From assembly GCF_010389155.1 (NCBI RefSeq), contig NC_057761.1, positions 4,900,501 to 4,964,500 on the forward strand: DNA of 64,000 nucleotides, in the 5' to 3' direction. The notes beneath the pieces were generated by a model. It was not told where the DNA came from, ran no database searches, and saw only the letters and a list, made by a program, of their open reading frames with translations. The first letter of the stretch is position 1; each line of letters begins with the position of its first letter. Both the position numbers and the translations under genes were made by a program. The stretch comes from Erigeron canadensis (taxonomy: Eukaryota > Streptophyta > Magnoliopsida > Asterales > Asteraceae). This document shows positions 1 to 12,065 of this stretch, one piece after another.

Positions 1-539
1 AATTTAAGGAACAAATCCTATATTGACAAGTGTCTAGCCATGTCGTTTCTCAACATTTCTGAAAATAGCCCTTTATTACTACCGTGTTCAGGATAGTTAG
101 AACTATATCAATAAATGCAACCCACACATGCATCACTCACTTGTATCTCAAGTCTAAGGATAAATAAAGTAACTATTTCACGAATTTTATTTTATGACGC
201 CGATCCATAAAATGACAATTCGTTAAGTGGGGTAAGTCCAATATTCACCTTTTTGAATATCATGTGAGTTTGGTACGATATTCACCATCTTCAAAATATT
301 CCCTTAAATATTTTCACCAATCTTTCACAATTGTCTTACTTTAATTATATACCCATATAATTAATCAACAATGGACGTTTAGAATATTCAACTAATATTT
401 ATGGATCTAAACATGCAAATATAGGACACAGTTATTATAAAATGAAATTACTTATACCGCGTATAAAATTCATTTATTAAAATAACAATTGTTTAACATT
501 CCATTATCCAAATGTCAATCACAGATTTACATGATATAA
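1..539. other. AT-rich sequence downstream of element A pol
   Basis: No ORF, LTR end or polypurine tract that I can support. It is probably the 3' untranslated part of element A, because it follows the RNase H end directly. Confidence 0.35.
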
Positions 540-776
540 CTAGCAATATATAAGACATATGCCCACAACATGCTTATTAAGCTTTCCTTTTGACAAAGCC
601 TTTGTAAAAGGATCCACTAAGTTATAATCTGTGTGAACTTTGAGTAATTTGATTTTACGCGATTTGATTTGCTCACGAACGTAGTGATATCTTCTCTGGT
701 AATGTCTGGCACCTTTTTGAACCCCAAGTTCATTGGCAATGATAATTGCTCCTGAATTATCACAGTACAGATCCAT
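540..776 (-). pseudogene. Copia RNase H C-terminal remnant (element A)
   Basis: The fragment LYCDNSGAIIIANELGVQKGARHYQRRYHYVREQI is the C-terminal third of a copia RNase H (CDNSGAI, followed by the H..RR.H.IRE segment). It continues with LVDPFTKALSKGK, the usual end of copia pol. The part of RNase H between this and the RT is not readable. Confidence 0.75.
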
Positions 777-1172
777 AGGTGTGTTATTTGAGGATTATCA
801 CGTTAAAATCCAAAAATAAACTTTATAATCCAAACAACCTTCATGTCGTCTTCTTTGAGACGGCAATACACTCAGACTCTGTCACATACATAGCAACTGT
901 GGTTTGCTTTTAGCTTAAAGCATTCCACCGTGTCTTTATTGAAAATGAAGACGTATCCCGACTGATATTTTGAATCATTTTCATTAGTCCTGAAATCCAA
1001 CATCACAATATCTATTCATCTTGAATTTTGGATCAGGATTTCAACCATACACCAAGAATAATTCTTTAGTAGCACGCATGTACTTAAGAATATTCTTTAC
1101 AACACTCTAATGATCCTCTCCAGGATTTTGCTGATATCAGCTAACAATATTTCAGCGAACACAATGTCAGGT

Positions 1173-2054
1173 CTAGTGCATCTTAACGCATACATGATAG
1201 ATCTCACAACCGAAGCATAAGGAATTTTTCATACGCTCCACCTCTTCAGGTGTAGAAGCACCATTCTTGCTAGATAAATTAAGTCCTTCTTGTATCGGTA
1301 TGAAACCACGCTTAGAATTCTCCATCTTGAATCTCCTTAAGATCTTATCTATATATGGACTTTTACTTAGTCCAATCAACCGTTTACTTCTATCTCTATA
1401 GATCTTGATTCCAAGAATGAATGCCACTTCAACCCAAGTAACATTACTCCCACTAGCTTTGCGATATACACATGGCTCCTCAGGATTTTGAGCAAAACCA
1501 AACTTCTTGATTTTCTCATCAAACCTTTTATTCCAACTCCTTGATGCTTGCTTCAATCCATAAATGGACCTTTGAAGTTTGCAGACTTTGCTGGGATGTT
1601 TCGGATCGACAAAACCTTCTGGTTGTACCATATAGACTTCCTCGTCTAGAAAACCATTTAAGAAAGCGGTTTTGACATCCATTTGCCATATCTCATAGTC
1701 ATAGTACGCCACTGTGACTAAGATGATCCTAATAGCTCTAATGTCCGCAACGGGAGAAAATGTTTCCTCATAATCAACTCCATAAAGTTGAGTATAACCT
1801 TTTGCCACAAGACAAGCTTTATAGGAGTGTACATTTCCATCCATGTCGGTCTTCTTCTTGAAGATCCATTTATACCCAACGGTTCTACCATTTGGTGGAA
1901 GATCAACCAAGCTCCAGACTTGATTATCTTTCATGAATTTCATTTTCACATTCGCAGCTTCAAGCCATTTGTCAGATTCCGGATCTGATAATGCAGCTTT
2001 AATATTAGGAGGTTCATTCAAATCTCCTAATACGTGTTCTTTAGATTCAATCAT
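1173..2054 (-). pseudogene. Copia reverse transcriptase with the catalytic YVDD segment deleted (element A)
   Basis: The 293-residue frame contains the copia RT block: [58 protein letters not shown] and [13 protein letters not shown]. It should copy the element RNA into DNA. After [10 protein letters not shown] the frame passes directly to [20 protein letters not shown], so the roughly 40 residues that normally hold the YVDD active site are missing without a frame change. The C-terminal part has drifted ([13 protein letters not shown] where the family has a MKRIPYASAVGS-type motif). It is non-functional. Confidence 0.85.
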
Positions 2055-2199
2055 CTAATCTTTCACGAGCACGTATTTTCCTTGAGGACCTACGAATTGG
2101 AATCGCTTCATCATAATCTTCAACTTGAAGTTCATCTAGAGATTTATCTCTTTGAACATTTTCCCCCCCAAGTTGAAGATTGCTAGTATTTTCAGTAGT

Positions 2200-3320
2200 A
2201 TTTTCAGAAGTTGACACATCTTCTTGAGCCTCATCAAGTTCAACAATCCTCCCACTATCTTCTTAAGATATGAGTTTCCTTTCAAGGAACTCTACATATC
2301 AAAATACTTTGATAGTGTTTCTGGTAGGAAAGTAGAAGTAGTAACCCATTGTTTCCTTTGGATGTCCTACAAAGATGTACTTAACACCACAATGCATGCG
2401 GTGTCTTGTCAACCTTCTTGGTTGGAACCATATTGAGAATGCGTGCAACAATCTTTAGAGCATAATCCCAAAATGAAATGGGAAAGTCTTAAGGTTCATC
2501 GTTTTTGTCACCATGTTCAACAAGGTTTGATTTCTCCTTTCAAATATACCCTTATATAGGAGTAAGCTCTTGAATAAATCCACAAGCTTTTAGATGATCC
2601 TTAAAGTTTTGGCTTAAGCATTTTCCACCTTGATCCTAACGAAAAATCTTGATGGTTTTACCAAGTTGATTTCCTACTTCATTTTTAAACTCCTTGAATA
2701 TTTTGAAGAGTTCATGCTATGTTTAAGCTAATAAACATAACCATAATGACTGAAATCATTCATAAAAATGATGAAGTAGCTAGCATCTTTCCTTGACACT
2801 TGCCTAAATGGGCCACACACATCCGTGTGTATTAGTCCAAGTAGCTCATTAGTCCTCTCCGGTTTTATGTGAAAAAGGTATTCTTGTCATCTTTCCGAAA
2901 CTTCAAGAAATGCATTTGCCAAATGATTCATCATTTGTAAAATTCCTTCATATTGAAGTCTTTTAATGCTTTCTTGCTAATGACAATACCAAAACACGCA
3001 TTTGTCAAATGATGATTGTAAGATCTCTTCACTTTGAAAACTTTCAACGCGTTTCTTGGTAATGTCAAATACATGCATTTATCAAATGATTCATCATTTG
3101 ATTGTAAGTTCTCTTCTCATTGAAGACTTTAAATGTGTTTCTTGACAAAATTAAACAAGATGACAATGTCAAAGATAGTTAAAGTCTAAGTTAAATTTGA
3201 CTCTTTTGCTATTGAATTATTATTTGTATAATAACACATATAATTCAATTGTGAAGATACTTGAAGCACTGGCCGAACCACCTTGCTTCTTCTTCGCATT
3301 CAACTCAGCTAGATACTTTA
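2200..3320 (-). pseudogene. Gag tail, protease and integrase remnants (element A)
   Basis: On the minus strand near 3240-3315 the gag end reads AELNAKKKQGGSASASSIF. Near 2800-2860 the start of the integrase catalytic core reads LLGLIHTDVCGPF, holding its first Asp. Further along, near 2640, a decayed second Asp segment reads DQGGKCLSQNF. Many stops interrupt it. The protease and the integrase zinc finger cannot be made out. Confidence 0.65.
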
Positions 3321-3485
3321 GCCGTATGCTCCTTTTTGCCAAAAGGGTCTTTTAAGGTTTTGAAACTAACACAACTTGTTTTTTCTTACCAAAGTTATTG
3401 CCCTTAGCTTACGGTTGTTTTGCTTTTTGAACCTATCCCCCCTTGATCATTAGAACTTGGGGATGTAGCAGATTTCTTATGGAAG

Positions 3486-4095
3486 CTATTTCTCATACTC
3501 AATTAATATGGCATGAAGTTCAGCTATGGTTTTACTCATGCTATGCATATTATAATTGTGCACAAACTCTTCAAAATCCTTTTGAAAAGACTTTAGGATT
3601 TTGCCAATAGTAATAGCCGGATAATAAGCATAGTACAACCTTTCCAATTGCTCAAAGTACCTCTTCAACTAGAGTACATGAGGACTAATCGGTGTTCCTA
3701 GCTCGTGTCGCAAGCCATGAAGTTGATCAACTAGGTCGAACAACTCCACTTCGGCTTGCTTTTCGTACAAAGACTTGAGTTCGTTGAGCATATCACATGG
3801 GAATGAATTCTCAAATTGCTTTTGAAGCTTAGCATTCATGTTTCCAAGCATCAAACAAGCAACCTCATTGTGTCTATCGTACCGAGCATTGTATGCAGCC
3901 AACTCTCTAGTTGAAGCATTTACTCACAGAACAACGGTATCTGCTCATCAATGACATCATGTTTCTTTTCAGCTCTTAAACTACTCTCAGCTGGCAAAAC
4001 CAGTCATTGAAGTTGGTTCCAGAAAGTCTTTCCCTTTCTAGCATCGACCTGAAAGCCGATTGGTGTATGTTTTGAGAAGGATTTGTTGTTGCCAT
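3486..4095 (-). pseudogene. Copia gag remnant (element A)
   Basis: The minus-strand start at 4095 reads MATTNPSQN and continues with a typical copia gag opening (RLSGTNFNDW), then hits stops. An intact stretch at 3669-3902 (YNARYDRHNEVACLMLGNM) and one at 3486-3668 (TIGKILKSFQKDF, IAELHAILIEYEK) are the middle of the same capsid-type domain. Gag would coat the element RNA in cytoplasmic particles. The frame is broken between the pieces, and the zinc knuckle expected near 3330-3440 is not readable. Confidence 0.75.
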
Positions 4096-5712
4096 CTTCA
4101 AAACAGACAAAAGTTCAATTATCGGTATTTTTGACAATTAATCCTTAAGAAATGTAATTTACCCTTGTTAATTTCATTTAACATCTAATTTCACTAAGGC
4201 TAGGATCCAATTAACATACACTCATTTCATCAGTTGATCTGCTAGAAATGATGGTACTCAAAAGGTAATCGATGATCAATAATTGCATTCATGCAATTCC
4301 TAGTGATATGGGACTTACAACAACACTGTAAAGGGGTATTAAGTGTTTTGTAAACATGTTTCGTCCCATCTTATGCCACGGGTCAAGGATCTCACCTCTT
4401 AACTCGTTTTAAGTCGCCCAATTAAGAACATGTAGATAGTCCACCGCTGGTCTCACAACGGAGTGGTAATCTACCTTAAGGAGATACAATTCGCCTATGG
4501 TCTCACATAGGAGCGAAAAGCACTGGCAAGTGTTCTAAGCAAAGTGGGTGTCATTGACTTAACTTTAAATGGGTAATGCATTTGATGTGAATCAAAAGTT
4601 TATGTATGAAGACTCATGCACGATCTTCATAACATAATATTTTAATAAAATCATTTCGTATAGTCTTAACAACACAAGAGAGCTCGGTAGCTCCATTTGA
4701 ACGCACAAAGAAGCGCAAGCGCAAAGGTTTGCGATGAACGTAATTAAAAACCCGCCCTTTTAGAAGGCTATCGCACTCCGACTTATACGTCTCTTAGAGT
4801 TTGTTCACATGGGTGAGTCGGTGTATCTCATGGTTGTAAGACTCCAATTTTATTAATGAAATCTCTATTTCGATAGTTCTTAGTCAACTTTATATTTTTC
4901 CAAGAAAACAATTTTTGCATCACCTTTATACAACTTATAAACAAGCAAAAATTAATAAACTTACTAATTACCGAACTACTTAATCATGTAACAAGTTAAG
5001 GTGGACCTAAACATGGTTACTATTGTTCATGCATATGTTTAAACCCGGCTCCCCCTTCCGAAGAAGAGGACCACATACATCAAGTTACCTTGATTGCGTA
5101 AGCCTTTAAATAACTTAATTACCAAGTAATAACACATAAGCATGCTGACTGGAAATTTCCAGCAGCTTCACGACCTGTTTAGACCTATTTCTAGTCCGAT
5201 TCAGCTTTCGACCAGAACTACAAAGTTGTAGCCCTATGTGTCGACTATATACAGTCCAAAATTTAGCTTCTAACTCATTACAAATTAAAAGATATGAATT
5301 TTTTAGTGAAATGTCGCAAACCAGAAAAATCACACGAAAAATTCACATAGTCACACAATAAACCCTAATTATTGGACTATCATGTTTTGCAATTTATATT
5401 TCTATATAATGGTAATCACAAGTAATCTTGCATGAATCACTTGTGATTTTACCTTTTATTTAACAACCTTAAATAAAAGATACACATACATGCAATTTAT
5501 AACACATAAATCTTGTCAATTCACAAAACTCAAAACTTGCCATGAGGTTAAATTAATTAAACAAAAAACCCTAGTTTTTATTTAATTAGAATCGTTTTTT
5601 AATTAAAAAAAATAAGAAAAAAACTCCTTTAATTATTTAATAATTAACTAAAAAAAAACAACCTTAACCCCGTTCAAGTTTTGATCTTTGTAATTAATAG
5701 ATCACATATGTG
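4096..5712 (-). other. Untranslated leader of element A
   Basis: About 1.6 kb lie between the primer binding site and the gag start. I see no long ORF in it. It contains short direct repeats around 4440-4530 (two 'gtctcacaacgg / gtctcacatagg' type blocks) and A-rich runs at 5560-5660. It is unusually long for a copia leader, so an unrecognised insertion is possible. Confidence 0.45.
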
Positions 5713-5724
5713 GCTTTGATACCA
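5713..5724 (-). other. Primer binding site of element A
   Basis: The minus strand reads TGGTATCAAAGC, one base different from the usual plant copia initiator-tRNA-Met site TGGTATCAGAGC. It sits one base from the LTR end. Confidence 0.75.
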
Positions 5725-5725
5725 C

Positions 5726-6389
5726 TGTTAAAATATGAACACATAAACATATAACAATTTACGAGTACGCAGCGGAAAGAATAAGATTATTATTAGTTAG
5801 GGCTTAAAGTAAACCCCTCTACGATCACACACTTGACACCCCTATAATGTATGCTAGTACCCGATCACAAACACACAAACCCGTTGTTTATCTCTCTTAT
5901 ATCGAAATCCCCATAAACCGAAACCAATATATTGTTGTCGACAAAACAAATAAAAATCCAATTAATGCTAAGCATTAATTATCTAGATTCCATATGGTTA
6001 TTTCGATTGACACAAAACCGAATACCCCTAAGAGGGGTTCGGTCGACTTAGAAGAGAGGAGTGGAAAGAGAGAAATTGCTTTAGGTTTTTATAAATCTAA
6101 TTGTCTTATAAAGCCCTTAAATTTTAACCTCTATATATAGGGATAAATATTAGGGTTTAAAACTTGATGAACAAGTTTAGTTAAGGCTTTCTAAGCCTTA
6201 GAAAAACCGGCCCATCTAAGTGAGATTAGGAAGTTTCTTTAATTCCTAATTTTCATTTAAGTCCTTCTCTTTTCAATGTATTTAATTAATAAACATTTAT
6301 TTAACTTTAAACGATCGTTTATTAATTATTTCGTGATCATAACGTGATTTCCAGACATGCGTTTATTATAACGTGATCACATACCAACA
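5726..6389 (-). repeat. 5' LTR of element A
   Basis: On the minus strand this 664-bp block starts TGTTGGTATG and ends TTTTAACA, so it has TG...CA ends. It is followed, after one base, by a primer binding site. No second copy is in the window, so the right edge (CCAACA at 6384-6389) rests on the terminal bases only. Confidence 0.7.
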
Positions 6390-6446
6390 ACACCAATTCA
6401 TCATTGATAGGCCATTAGTTAATTGATGAGTTACTTTCGAAAGAAG

Positions 6447-6925
6447 CGAGAGTTGTTAAACTCTTACGATTTGAGTTGATTTACACCAAAAATGAGTCGA
6501 CTCGTTAGGTTACCTATTTTTGTCTAGACTCTTACGAGTCGCTTTGTGAACTTGAACTGAGTCACGAGTCGCAAACTTATAATTATTGTAATTTGATAGT
6601 ATGGTTATATAATATGTATTATACTTAATTTGCTATATTATTTTGTGTGTAATCTATATAGTTTTAATGATTTTATTGTGAATTTGGAGATAAGTTCTAA
6701 GTTTATGTCTCAAACTGTTAAATATGTAATATTTTGGTAAATTTATTAAGATAAAGAACTTATATTTTGCTTCTAAATACGTCGCATATATATAATTATG
6801 TTATATTATGTAGTACTTAAAAATGTCCAGACTCTTACGAGTCAAGTCACGTCCTGAGTCTCGAGTCAAAAAATCATGTTTTCAAGTCGAGTAAAAAGCT
6901 ACGAGTTGACAACTATTGTATAGGT
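6447..6925. repeat. MITE-like repeat with ACTCTTACGAGTC motifs
   Basis: The left end reads AGTTGTTAAACTCTTACGA and the right end, inverted, reads AGTTGTCAACTCGTAGC, giving imperfect terminal inverted repeats. Inside, the palindrome-like ACTCTTACGAGTC occurs near 6527-6541 and 6832-6846, with further GAGTCGACTC-type blocks. The same motif marks 25577-25793. There is no ORF; it fits a non-autonomous DNA transposon family. Confidence 0.5.
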
Positions 6926-7967
6926 ATAAATATTTTATTTTATTTATTTATTTACCAGATTTAGACCCGTGTCAAATATATGTATTGTTTATGACATATT
7001 AAAGATAAGTTAAATATATGTAATCCAAAAGAAATCGTGAAAGAACAAACTAGTGACTTCAAATATTAAGAATTTAATTAAAATTATGAAATAATAAACC
7101 GATAAATTCATATATAATTAATGTAATCAAAATCAAAGAATGTATGTAATATTGGAACATTAACGAAAGCGTTTAATTTGTTCATTTATCAATATCTTGT
7201 CAAGACTTGTTGCTGTCACAGTTTTTTAGCAATAAAATTAAAGAAACTTCTTGTAGATTTTGTTGTGTTATTTGTTTTTTCATGAAAGTTTTTGATTATA
7301 TAGTTGTTATTAGTTATATATATACCTATATTAATTTTTTATATATAATCATTGATAAGTTATAATTATAGTTGGATAAAGACTAATTATAAACAAAGTT
7401 GAATTTATTTATCTATTAAATAGATATTTTTTTATTATTTAGTTAGTTGGATATTTGGGATAAATATGAGTTTTGTATTTTATGTATTGTATTTTAATAA
7501 AATATTATTTTAAAAAAAAGTTTGAAAGTGTAAATTGATGATGAAAAACCAAAAAAAATATAAATTATATTATGATATGTGTTAATTTATTTGAATTAGA
7601 GAAATTGAGAGTGTGACTCATTAATTGAGGTTATTTCAGTTGTCTTTCAATGTATAAGATGTAGATATGTGTGTATATATAGGGTTGGTTATTGTAAAAC
7701 GAATATAACAGTAAAACAAATACGATAAGATATTGACCATTAGATCATGATAAAACTGATGTATGAAATTTAGTAGAGCACAAGTATATATAACCAATTC
7801 ACAAAGATATTCATGATCCACAACGATTTTCAGTATTGAAAAAGTTCTATATATATATATATATAGAGAGAGAGAGAAAGATTATTCTAGGAACCTTTAA
7901 AAAAACGAGAACTTTTAATAATCTTTTCTCATCAAGAATTACAAGGGTAATATTGTATTTTTATATC
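6926..7967. other. AT-rich intergenic DNA
   Basis: I see no gene. The stretch holds A/T runs and a TA/GA microsatellite at about 7849-7878. Short ORFs here are chance openings in AT-rich DNA. Confidence 0.5.
7849..7878. repeat. (TA)n(GA)n microsatellite
   Basis: A TA dinucleotide run passes directly into a GA run. Confidence 0.85.
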
Positions 7968-8030
7968 AACATTAATTATAGTAATAGAACATACATGTGA
8001 TCATCGGTATGGTTGTCCATGCACATGTGC
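7968..8030. repeat. Partial copy of the 10110-10375 repeat unit
   Basis: The segment around AATAGAACATACATGTGATC and GGTTGTCCATGCACATGTG closely matches 10118-10180. The match stops where LINE sequence begins, so this is a separate copy that the LINE adjoins. Confidence 0.7.
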
Positions 8031-8561
8031 TCATCTGATAATTGGACCTGGAAGCCTGATCCTGCAGGAGGTTTTAACGTCAAATCAACGAGACACATTC
8101 TGCAAACTTCCCCAAATGGGCCACATCACTGGATCTTTCCATGGAATAATGTTGCGCCTCTAAAAGTGAATGTACTTGGATGGCGCATCGAACAAAACCG
8201 CATTCCCACGGCTGATCAACTCTTACTTAAGAACATCCCATTAGCGACACCTCTCTGCACTTTGTGTAACAGTCATGACGAAAGTGCTGAGCATTTATTC
8301 TTACATTGCTCCTTCGCAGACACACTGTGGAGTTTGATTCAATGATGGTGCAAACTTCCTCTATCAAAACTTTCCAGCCTAAGAGATCTCTTTGGGGTAC
8401 ATAAAAATTTCCCAATTAGCTCATCCAAACTGAAGCCCCTCGCTTTCTGTTGGGTGATATGGAAGACCCAGAATGAGCTCATTTTTTCTAGTAAACCACT
8501 CTCACTACGGTTTGCCATCAAGGAAATCAAAAGCTATAGCTATCTCTGGCTCTCAAACTGA
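8031..8561 (+). pseudogene. LINE reverse-transcriptase zinc-binding domain (zf-RVT), truncated
   Basis: The reading shows WTWKPDPAGGFNVKSTRHIL, VAPLKVNVLGWRIEQNRIPTADQL, CTLCNSHDESAEHLFLHC and FADTLWSLIQ. This is the zf-RVT domain with its C..C...H..H..C pattern, found downstream of RT in plant L1-type LINEs. An in-frame TGA at 8343-8345 interrupts it, and the same frame then continues (WCKLPLSKLSSLRDLFG ... AIKEIKSYSYLWLSN) to the TGA at 8559. A chance ATG at 8013 in the flanking repeat extends the frame leftwards and is not part of the gene. The RT and endonuclease are absent. Confidence 0.85.
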
Positions 8562-8736
8562 AAACACAACATGAGCACTACCTGATCCCAATGGAATTCA
8601 TTTACTTTCTGATTTTGTTCATCAATTTACTTCTCTGTTTTTCTTTGTCTGTATTTGAATCTTTGTGTATGTATTATCTAGCACCTTGCTGATTTTCATA
8701 CAATGAATAAAAGTTTGAATGTTTAAAAAAAAAAAT
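8031..8736 (+). mobile_element. 5'-truncated LINE (non-LTR retrotransposon)
   Basis: The segment carries the last part of a plant LINE: the zinc-binding region that follows the reverse transcriptase, a stop at 8559, a short 3' UTR containing ATACAATGAATAAAAGTTTG, and an A-run at about 8725-8735. This is the structure left when target-primed reverse transcription stops early. I find no clear target-site duplication. Confidence 0.8.
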
Positions 8737-9554
8737 AGATCAATGTCCGGTTATTGACCGGGTTTAAAACAATAATTAGTTATAGTTATATGGTACATGT
8801 TTAACTTTATATGTATAAATACTATGAGTGCAAACATACAAGTTTTTAAAGGTATGTTGACCGGGTTGAACAATAAATGTATACTTAAAATAAAACAGGT
8901 TTAACTTTATCTGATCGGATCAGCGTTGAGTTTTTGATTGGTTCATTTGTGATAGTTAAGGTTGACCCGTTTGACCTACCAACCCATCTACGCAGATTAC
9001 CATAAAACAACAAATTTGACACAAAAGTAACCCATTTGATCACCAACTCATTTCACCCAACACAACCAGTTGACCTCAAACTATCCCATTGGACCCGCCC
9101 AACCACTTAGACCTGAAAACAATCCATTTTCCTAAAAACTACCTATTTGGTCTACTAACTCATTAATTGTCAATCCACATAGACCAAAAAATAACTCATT
9201 ATAATTAGTTAGGTCAAACTGGGTCGACCCGGGGTAGGGTGCAAGTTGATGTTTCTAGCATGGAACTTTTAGTGTGCGAGTCACGCTGAAAAATTTTTAA
9301 CCTATCATCTCGATATTTACACAATTTTTATAAACCACAAAAAAAATTGATTTGATATAGTAGTTAGTTAAGATTTAAATTACAAAGTTGATTTTTTAAC
9401 AACTGAATTAGGCAAAAATTTTAGTCATCAATCTATTTAGATGTAATCTTAAGTAAATTTAACTTTAAAAAAAAACAACTATTCATATATAAGACTATAT
9501 TTAATTATTTACATAGGTGGTGTTATGATTAAAGATTGTAAAATATATAATTAA
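8737..9554. other. Intergenic DNA with dispersed GTTGACCCGTTTGACC-type motifs
   Basis: No gene is visible. Between 8945 and 9240 short motifs such as TTGACCCGTTTGACC, TTGACCTC and GGTCAAACTGGGTCGACCC recur in both orientations, as in a decayed dispersed repeat. Confidence 0.45.
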
Positions 9555-9884
9555 CTAGCGAATTTACCCGGGTTTAATCCGGACATTAAATTAATTATAA
9601 AACTATAAATTATACATGTAAATTTTGTTATTAATTATAAATCGATATAAAGATGATGAATTGAATAACATAATAATTATAAAAAAGGTTTCTTTGTTTG
9701 TAATAAAAGATTCGTAATTTTAAATAAGTATTTAGTGAGCTATTTTTAATTAAAAATATTATAAATTATTTATGACATCATAATTAAAATAAAGAGCTTT
9801 TAAGAAAAAATATAGACTTGACACATCACATTTTTTTTCTAAAAATATTTTTAAAAGACAATTGTCTTTTATTTAGTATAGAGA
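9555..9884 (-). mobile_element. Non-autonomous Helitron (330 bp)
   Basis: On the minus strand the element starts TCTCTATACTAAATAAAAG, a typical Helitron 5' end, preceded by A. It ends CTAG, followed by T. A GC-rich hairpin (CCGG...CCGG near 9567-9582) lies about 9 bases before the CTAG. There is no target-site duplication, as expected for insertion between A and T. It has no coding capacity and would depend on a Rep/helicase supplied elsewhere. Confidence 0.75.
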
Positions 9885-10109
9885 TTATTTGTCTGATGTA
9901 TTATTTTGAGTATCTAAAATGCTTGAACAATTAATTTGACATCTTAAATGCAAATTCTTATTAAGAAAGATTATATTGATTGTTTGACTATTTGACTTTT
10001 AGTTTAAAAGGCTAGAATTGATTTGATTATGAATTTCAATGGTCAAGATCAAAATTTAAAAACCATTTTTTTCTTTCTGCTCTACCGGCAATATATATAT
10101 ATAATTCTG

Positions 10110-10375
10110 AACATCAACTTGATTATAGGAATAGAACATACATGCATGTGATCATCAATATGGTTGTCCATGCACATGTGATCACCAACTAATTTAACTT
10201 TATTCACATATATAGTCATAATTCTTATCAACTTAATTATAGTAATAGAACATATATGTGATCATCAATATTTGTCCATATACATATGATCACCAACTAA
10301 TTTAATTTCATTCACATATAGTCATAATTGTGATCATCAACTAATTTATTCTCATTCACATATGGTTATAATTGT
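10110..10375. repeat. Tandem repeat, about 2.4 copies of a ~110-bp unit
   Basis: Units begin near 10110, 10227 and 10332 (partial). Each contains AATAGAACATA, GTGATCATCAATAT, GTCCAT, TGATCACCAACTAATTTAA and CACATATAGTCATAATT. A further partial copy is at 7968-8030. No ORF is present. Confidence 0.7.
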
Positions 10376-10754
10376 ACATGTGCCACATATAAACAAACAC
10401 AATATCTTAAAAAAAAACATGCATACATATGATCAACTGTTTATTTACATAATTATACAAATGTACACATATATACGGACACAATATCTTAAAAAAAACA
10501 AAATTGTAAAAATATATGTACACATATGCAATTTTATTGTTCATAATAGTATCACATATGCACATATGCTCATAGGCATATATGTGAATCATCCTACAAA
10601 ACTGGTGCTTTCTTGCTACTGTATCATCTTAATTCGTCATCTACATAACTAAACACATAATTATAATATATTTAGAATGAAAGGTACCATCGTAAACGAA
10701 TTGCAACAATTAAAAACCACCAATAAGCAAATCCCAATCCTTATATACTCACAA
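10376..10754. other. AT-rich intergenic DNA
   Basis: A short direct repeat, CACAATATCTTAAAAAAAA, occurs at about 10399 and 10480. Open frames on both strands here are low-complexity (Ile/Tyr/His rich) and I do not accept them as genes. Confidence 0.5.
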
Positions 10755-11391
10755 CTAGTCCTAACACCCGTACGATGTACGGTAAATATATAAATTGTAT
10801 CATAAAGAAATTCGAATATGCCTCATACATGATTCATGAGTATGAAATACTTTGTGATTAAACTAAACCGATGATCAAAGCTAAATTATAATAAACACTA
10901 ATGATATATATAATATATGTTTACTAAGAGTTTTAGATTTACCTTAAATTCTTACAATCACATCAAAATCGGAATTTATAAGCAATGGATGACGACAAAT
11001 AGCCTTGTGAAATGATTTATGGAGGAGATAGAAAAAAAATATAAGTAGTTGAGATTTGAGGAGAGAGAAAAATGAATGGTTGCGATTTAAGAGTATTAGA
11101 GGTATATTAGGTAGAGATATTTAAAGTAGTGGATAAAGAAGATGAGTAATTTAGGTAGTTTAATTACTTAATTGAGATTTTGAAAAAAAGCAAAATATTT
11201 TATAAGATAGTATTAGATAAGCCAGGAGTTATAGTTTAGTTCTAAGTCTAATAAGGAAATTGAATTTATATACAATTAAAAAAAACCAATTTTAATAAAA
11301 TAAATAAATTAAAGGACATGTGTCAATTAAATATTACACTACATGTCGTTTTAAAACATCCCAATACTATCTTAGTTTATTGGTATTGAGA
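10755..11391 (-). mobile_element. Non-autonomous Helitron (637 bp)
   Basis: The minus-strand 3' end is CTAG followed by T. Nine bases before it is a perfect hairpin (CCGTAC, 3-base loop, GTACGG; plus positions 10768-10782). The minus-strand 5' end reads TCTCAATACCAATAAAC, close to the Helitron 5' consensus. It contains no ORF. The 3' end is strong; the 5' end is less certain. Confidence 0.65.
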
Positions 11392-12065
11392 AGTTAATCG
11401 CAACCACAAAGACGAATAATTCATTTGAGCCACCATTCAGGAAATTGATATTTGATAGGATGAATTAATTAATCCCTTAATGGGGAAAAATTCCCTAAAG
11501 TTATTATTAACTTGATGGATTAAGTTATGAACATCTCAACCCTTATATTAAATTTAAAGGTCAAGATTCAAAGATGATCTGATCATCTTTGAATCTTAAC
11601 CCTTGAATTTAATCTAAGAGTTGAGATCTTTCTAACATGACTAGTCATGTTATGAAATTTTAGGGAATCCCTTCCCTTAATTAATTGCATCCCATGTGAT
11701 GGGAAAAACATTTTTTTTTTAAAGGTTTTAAAAGGATTTAATTTGTGAATATATTTGATCACAATCGTATAGTTGTTCAAAGATTTCATTTTCGAATAGG
11801 TCGCTCATGTTGAAGATTAAATTTAGGGTTTATATTTACTGCATAGCTATTTGCAAAGGAAGATAAAAATGAGATAAAAACTAAAAAATTTTAGCCTCGA
11901 TAGTTTTCTCTATTCTTGTAAGCAATGAGACTAAATTACCCTTTCTTCATTAAAAATTGATATTTGCATCACTAATTAATTACAAAATTGGCATTTATGA
12001 TTTTAGCCATTGATTATAATATTTAATGTTCCAGATTAATTTTTTTAAGATTTCTTAGGGGTCAT
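11392..12065. other. Intergenic DNA
   Basis: No gene is seen. A 15-base inverted repeat (GATTCAAAGATGATC / GATCATCTTTGAATC) centres at about 11580. It could form a hairpin and may be a decayed MITE core. Confidence 0.4.

Larger units (their letters stand above)
1..6389 (-). mobile_element. Decayed Ty1/copia retrotransposon (element A)
   Basis: Reading on the minus strand from right to left there is a 5' LTR, a tRNA-Met type primer binding site, a long leader, gag, integrase, reverse transcriptase and RNase H remnants in the Ty1/copia order (integrase before RT). Stops and frameshifts occur throughout, so the copy is dead. The 3' LTR is not recognisable in bases 1-539 and probably lies left of the window, so no target-site duplication can be tested. 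The gag tail (AELNAKKKQGG, then FTIELY, near 3240-3315) is typical of a group of plant copia elements with a protease site of the YDTGC type, but the protease itself is too decayed to show. Confidence 0.85.

Noticed and set aside
7636..7821. 61-residue minus ORF
   Set aside because: No domain and AT-rich background; nothing supports it beyond being open.
8013..8030. Start of the LINE ORF at the ATG at 8013
   Set aside because: These bases belong to the flanking repeat also found at 10118-10180; LINE homology starts at about 8031.
10362..10652. 96-residue ORF rich in Ile, Tyr and His, with an antisense partner
   Set aside because: AT-rich low-complexity sequence next to tandem repeats, open on both strands by chance.
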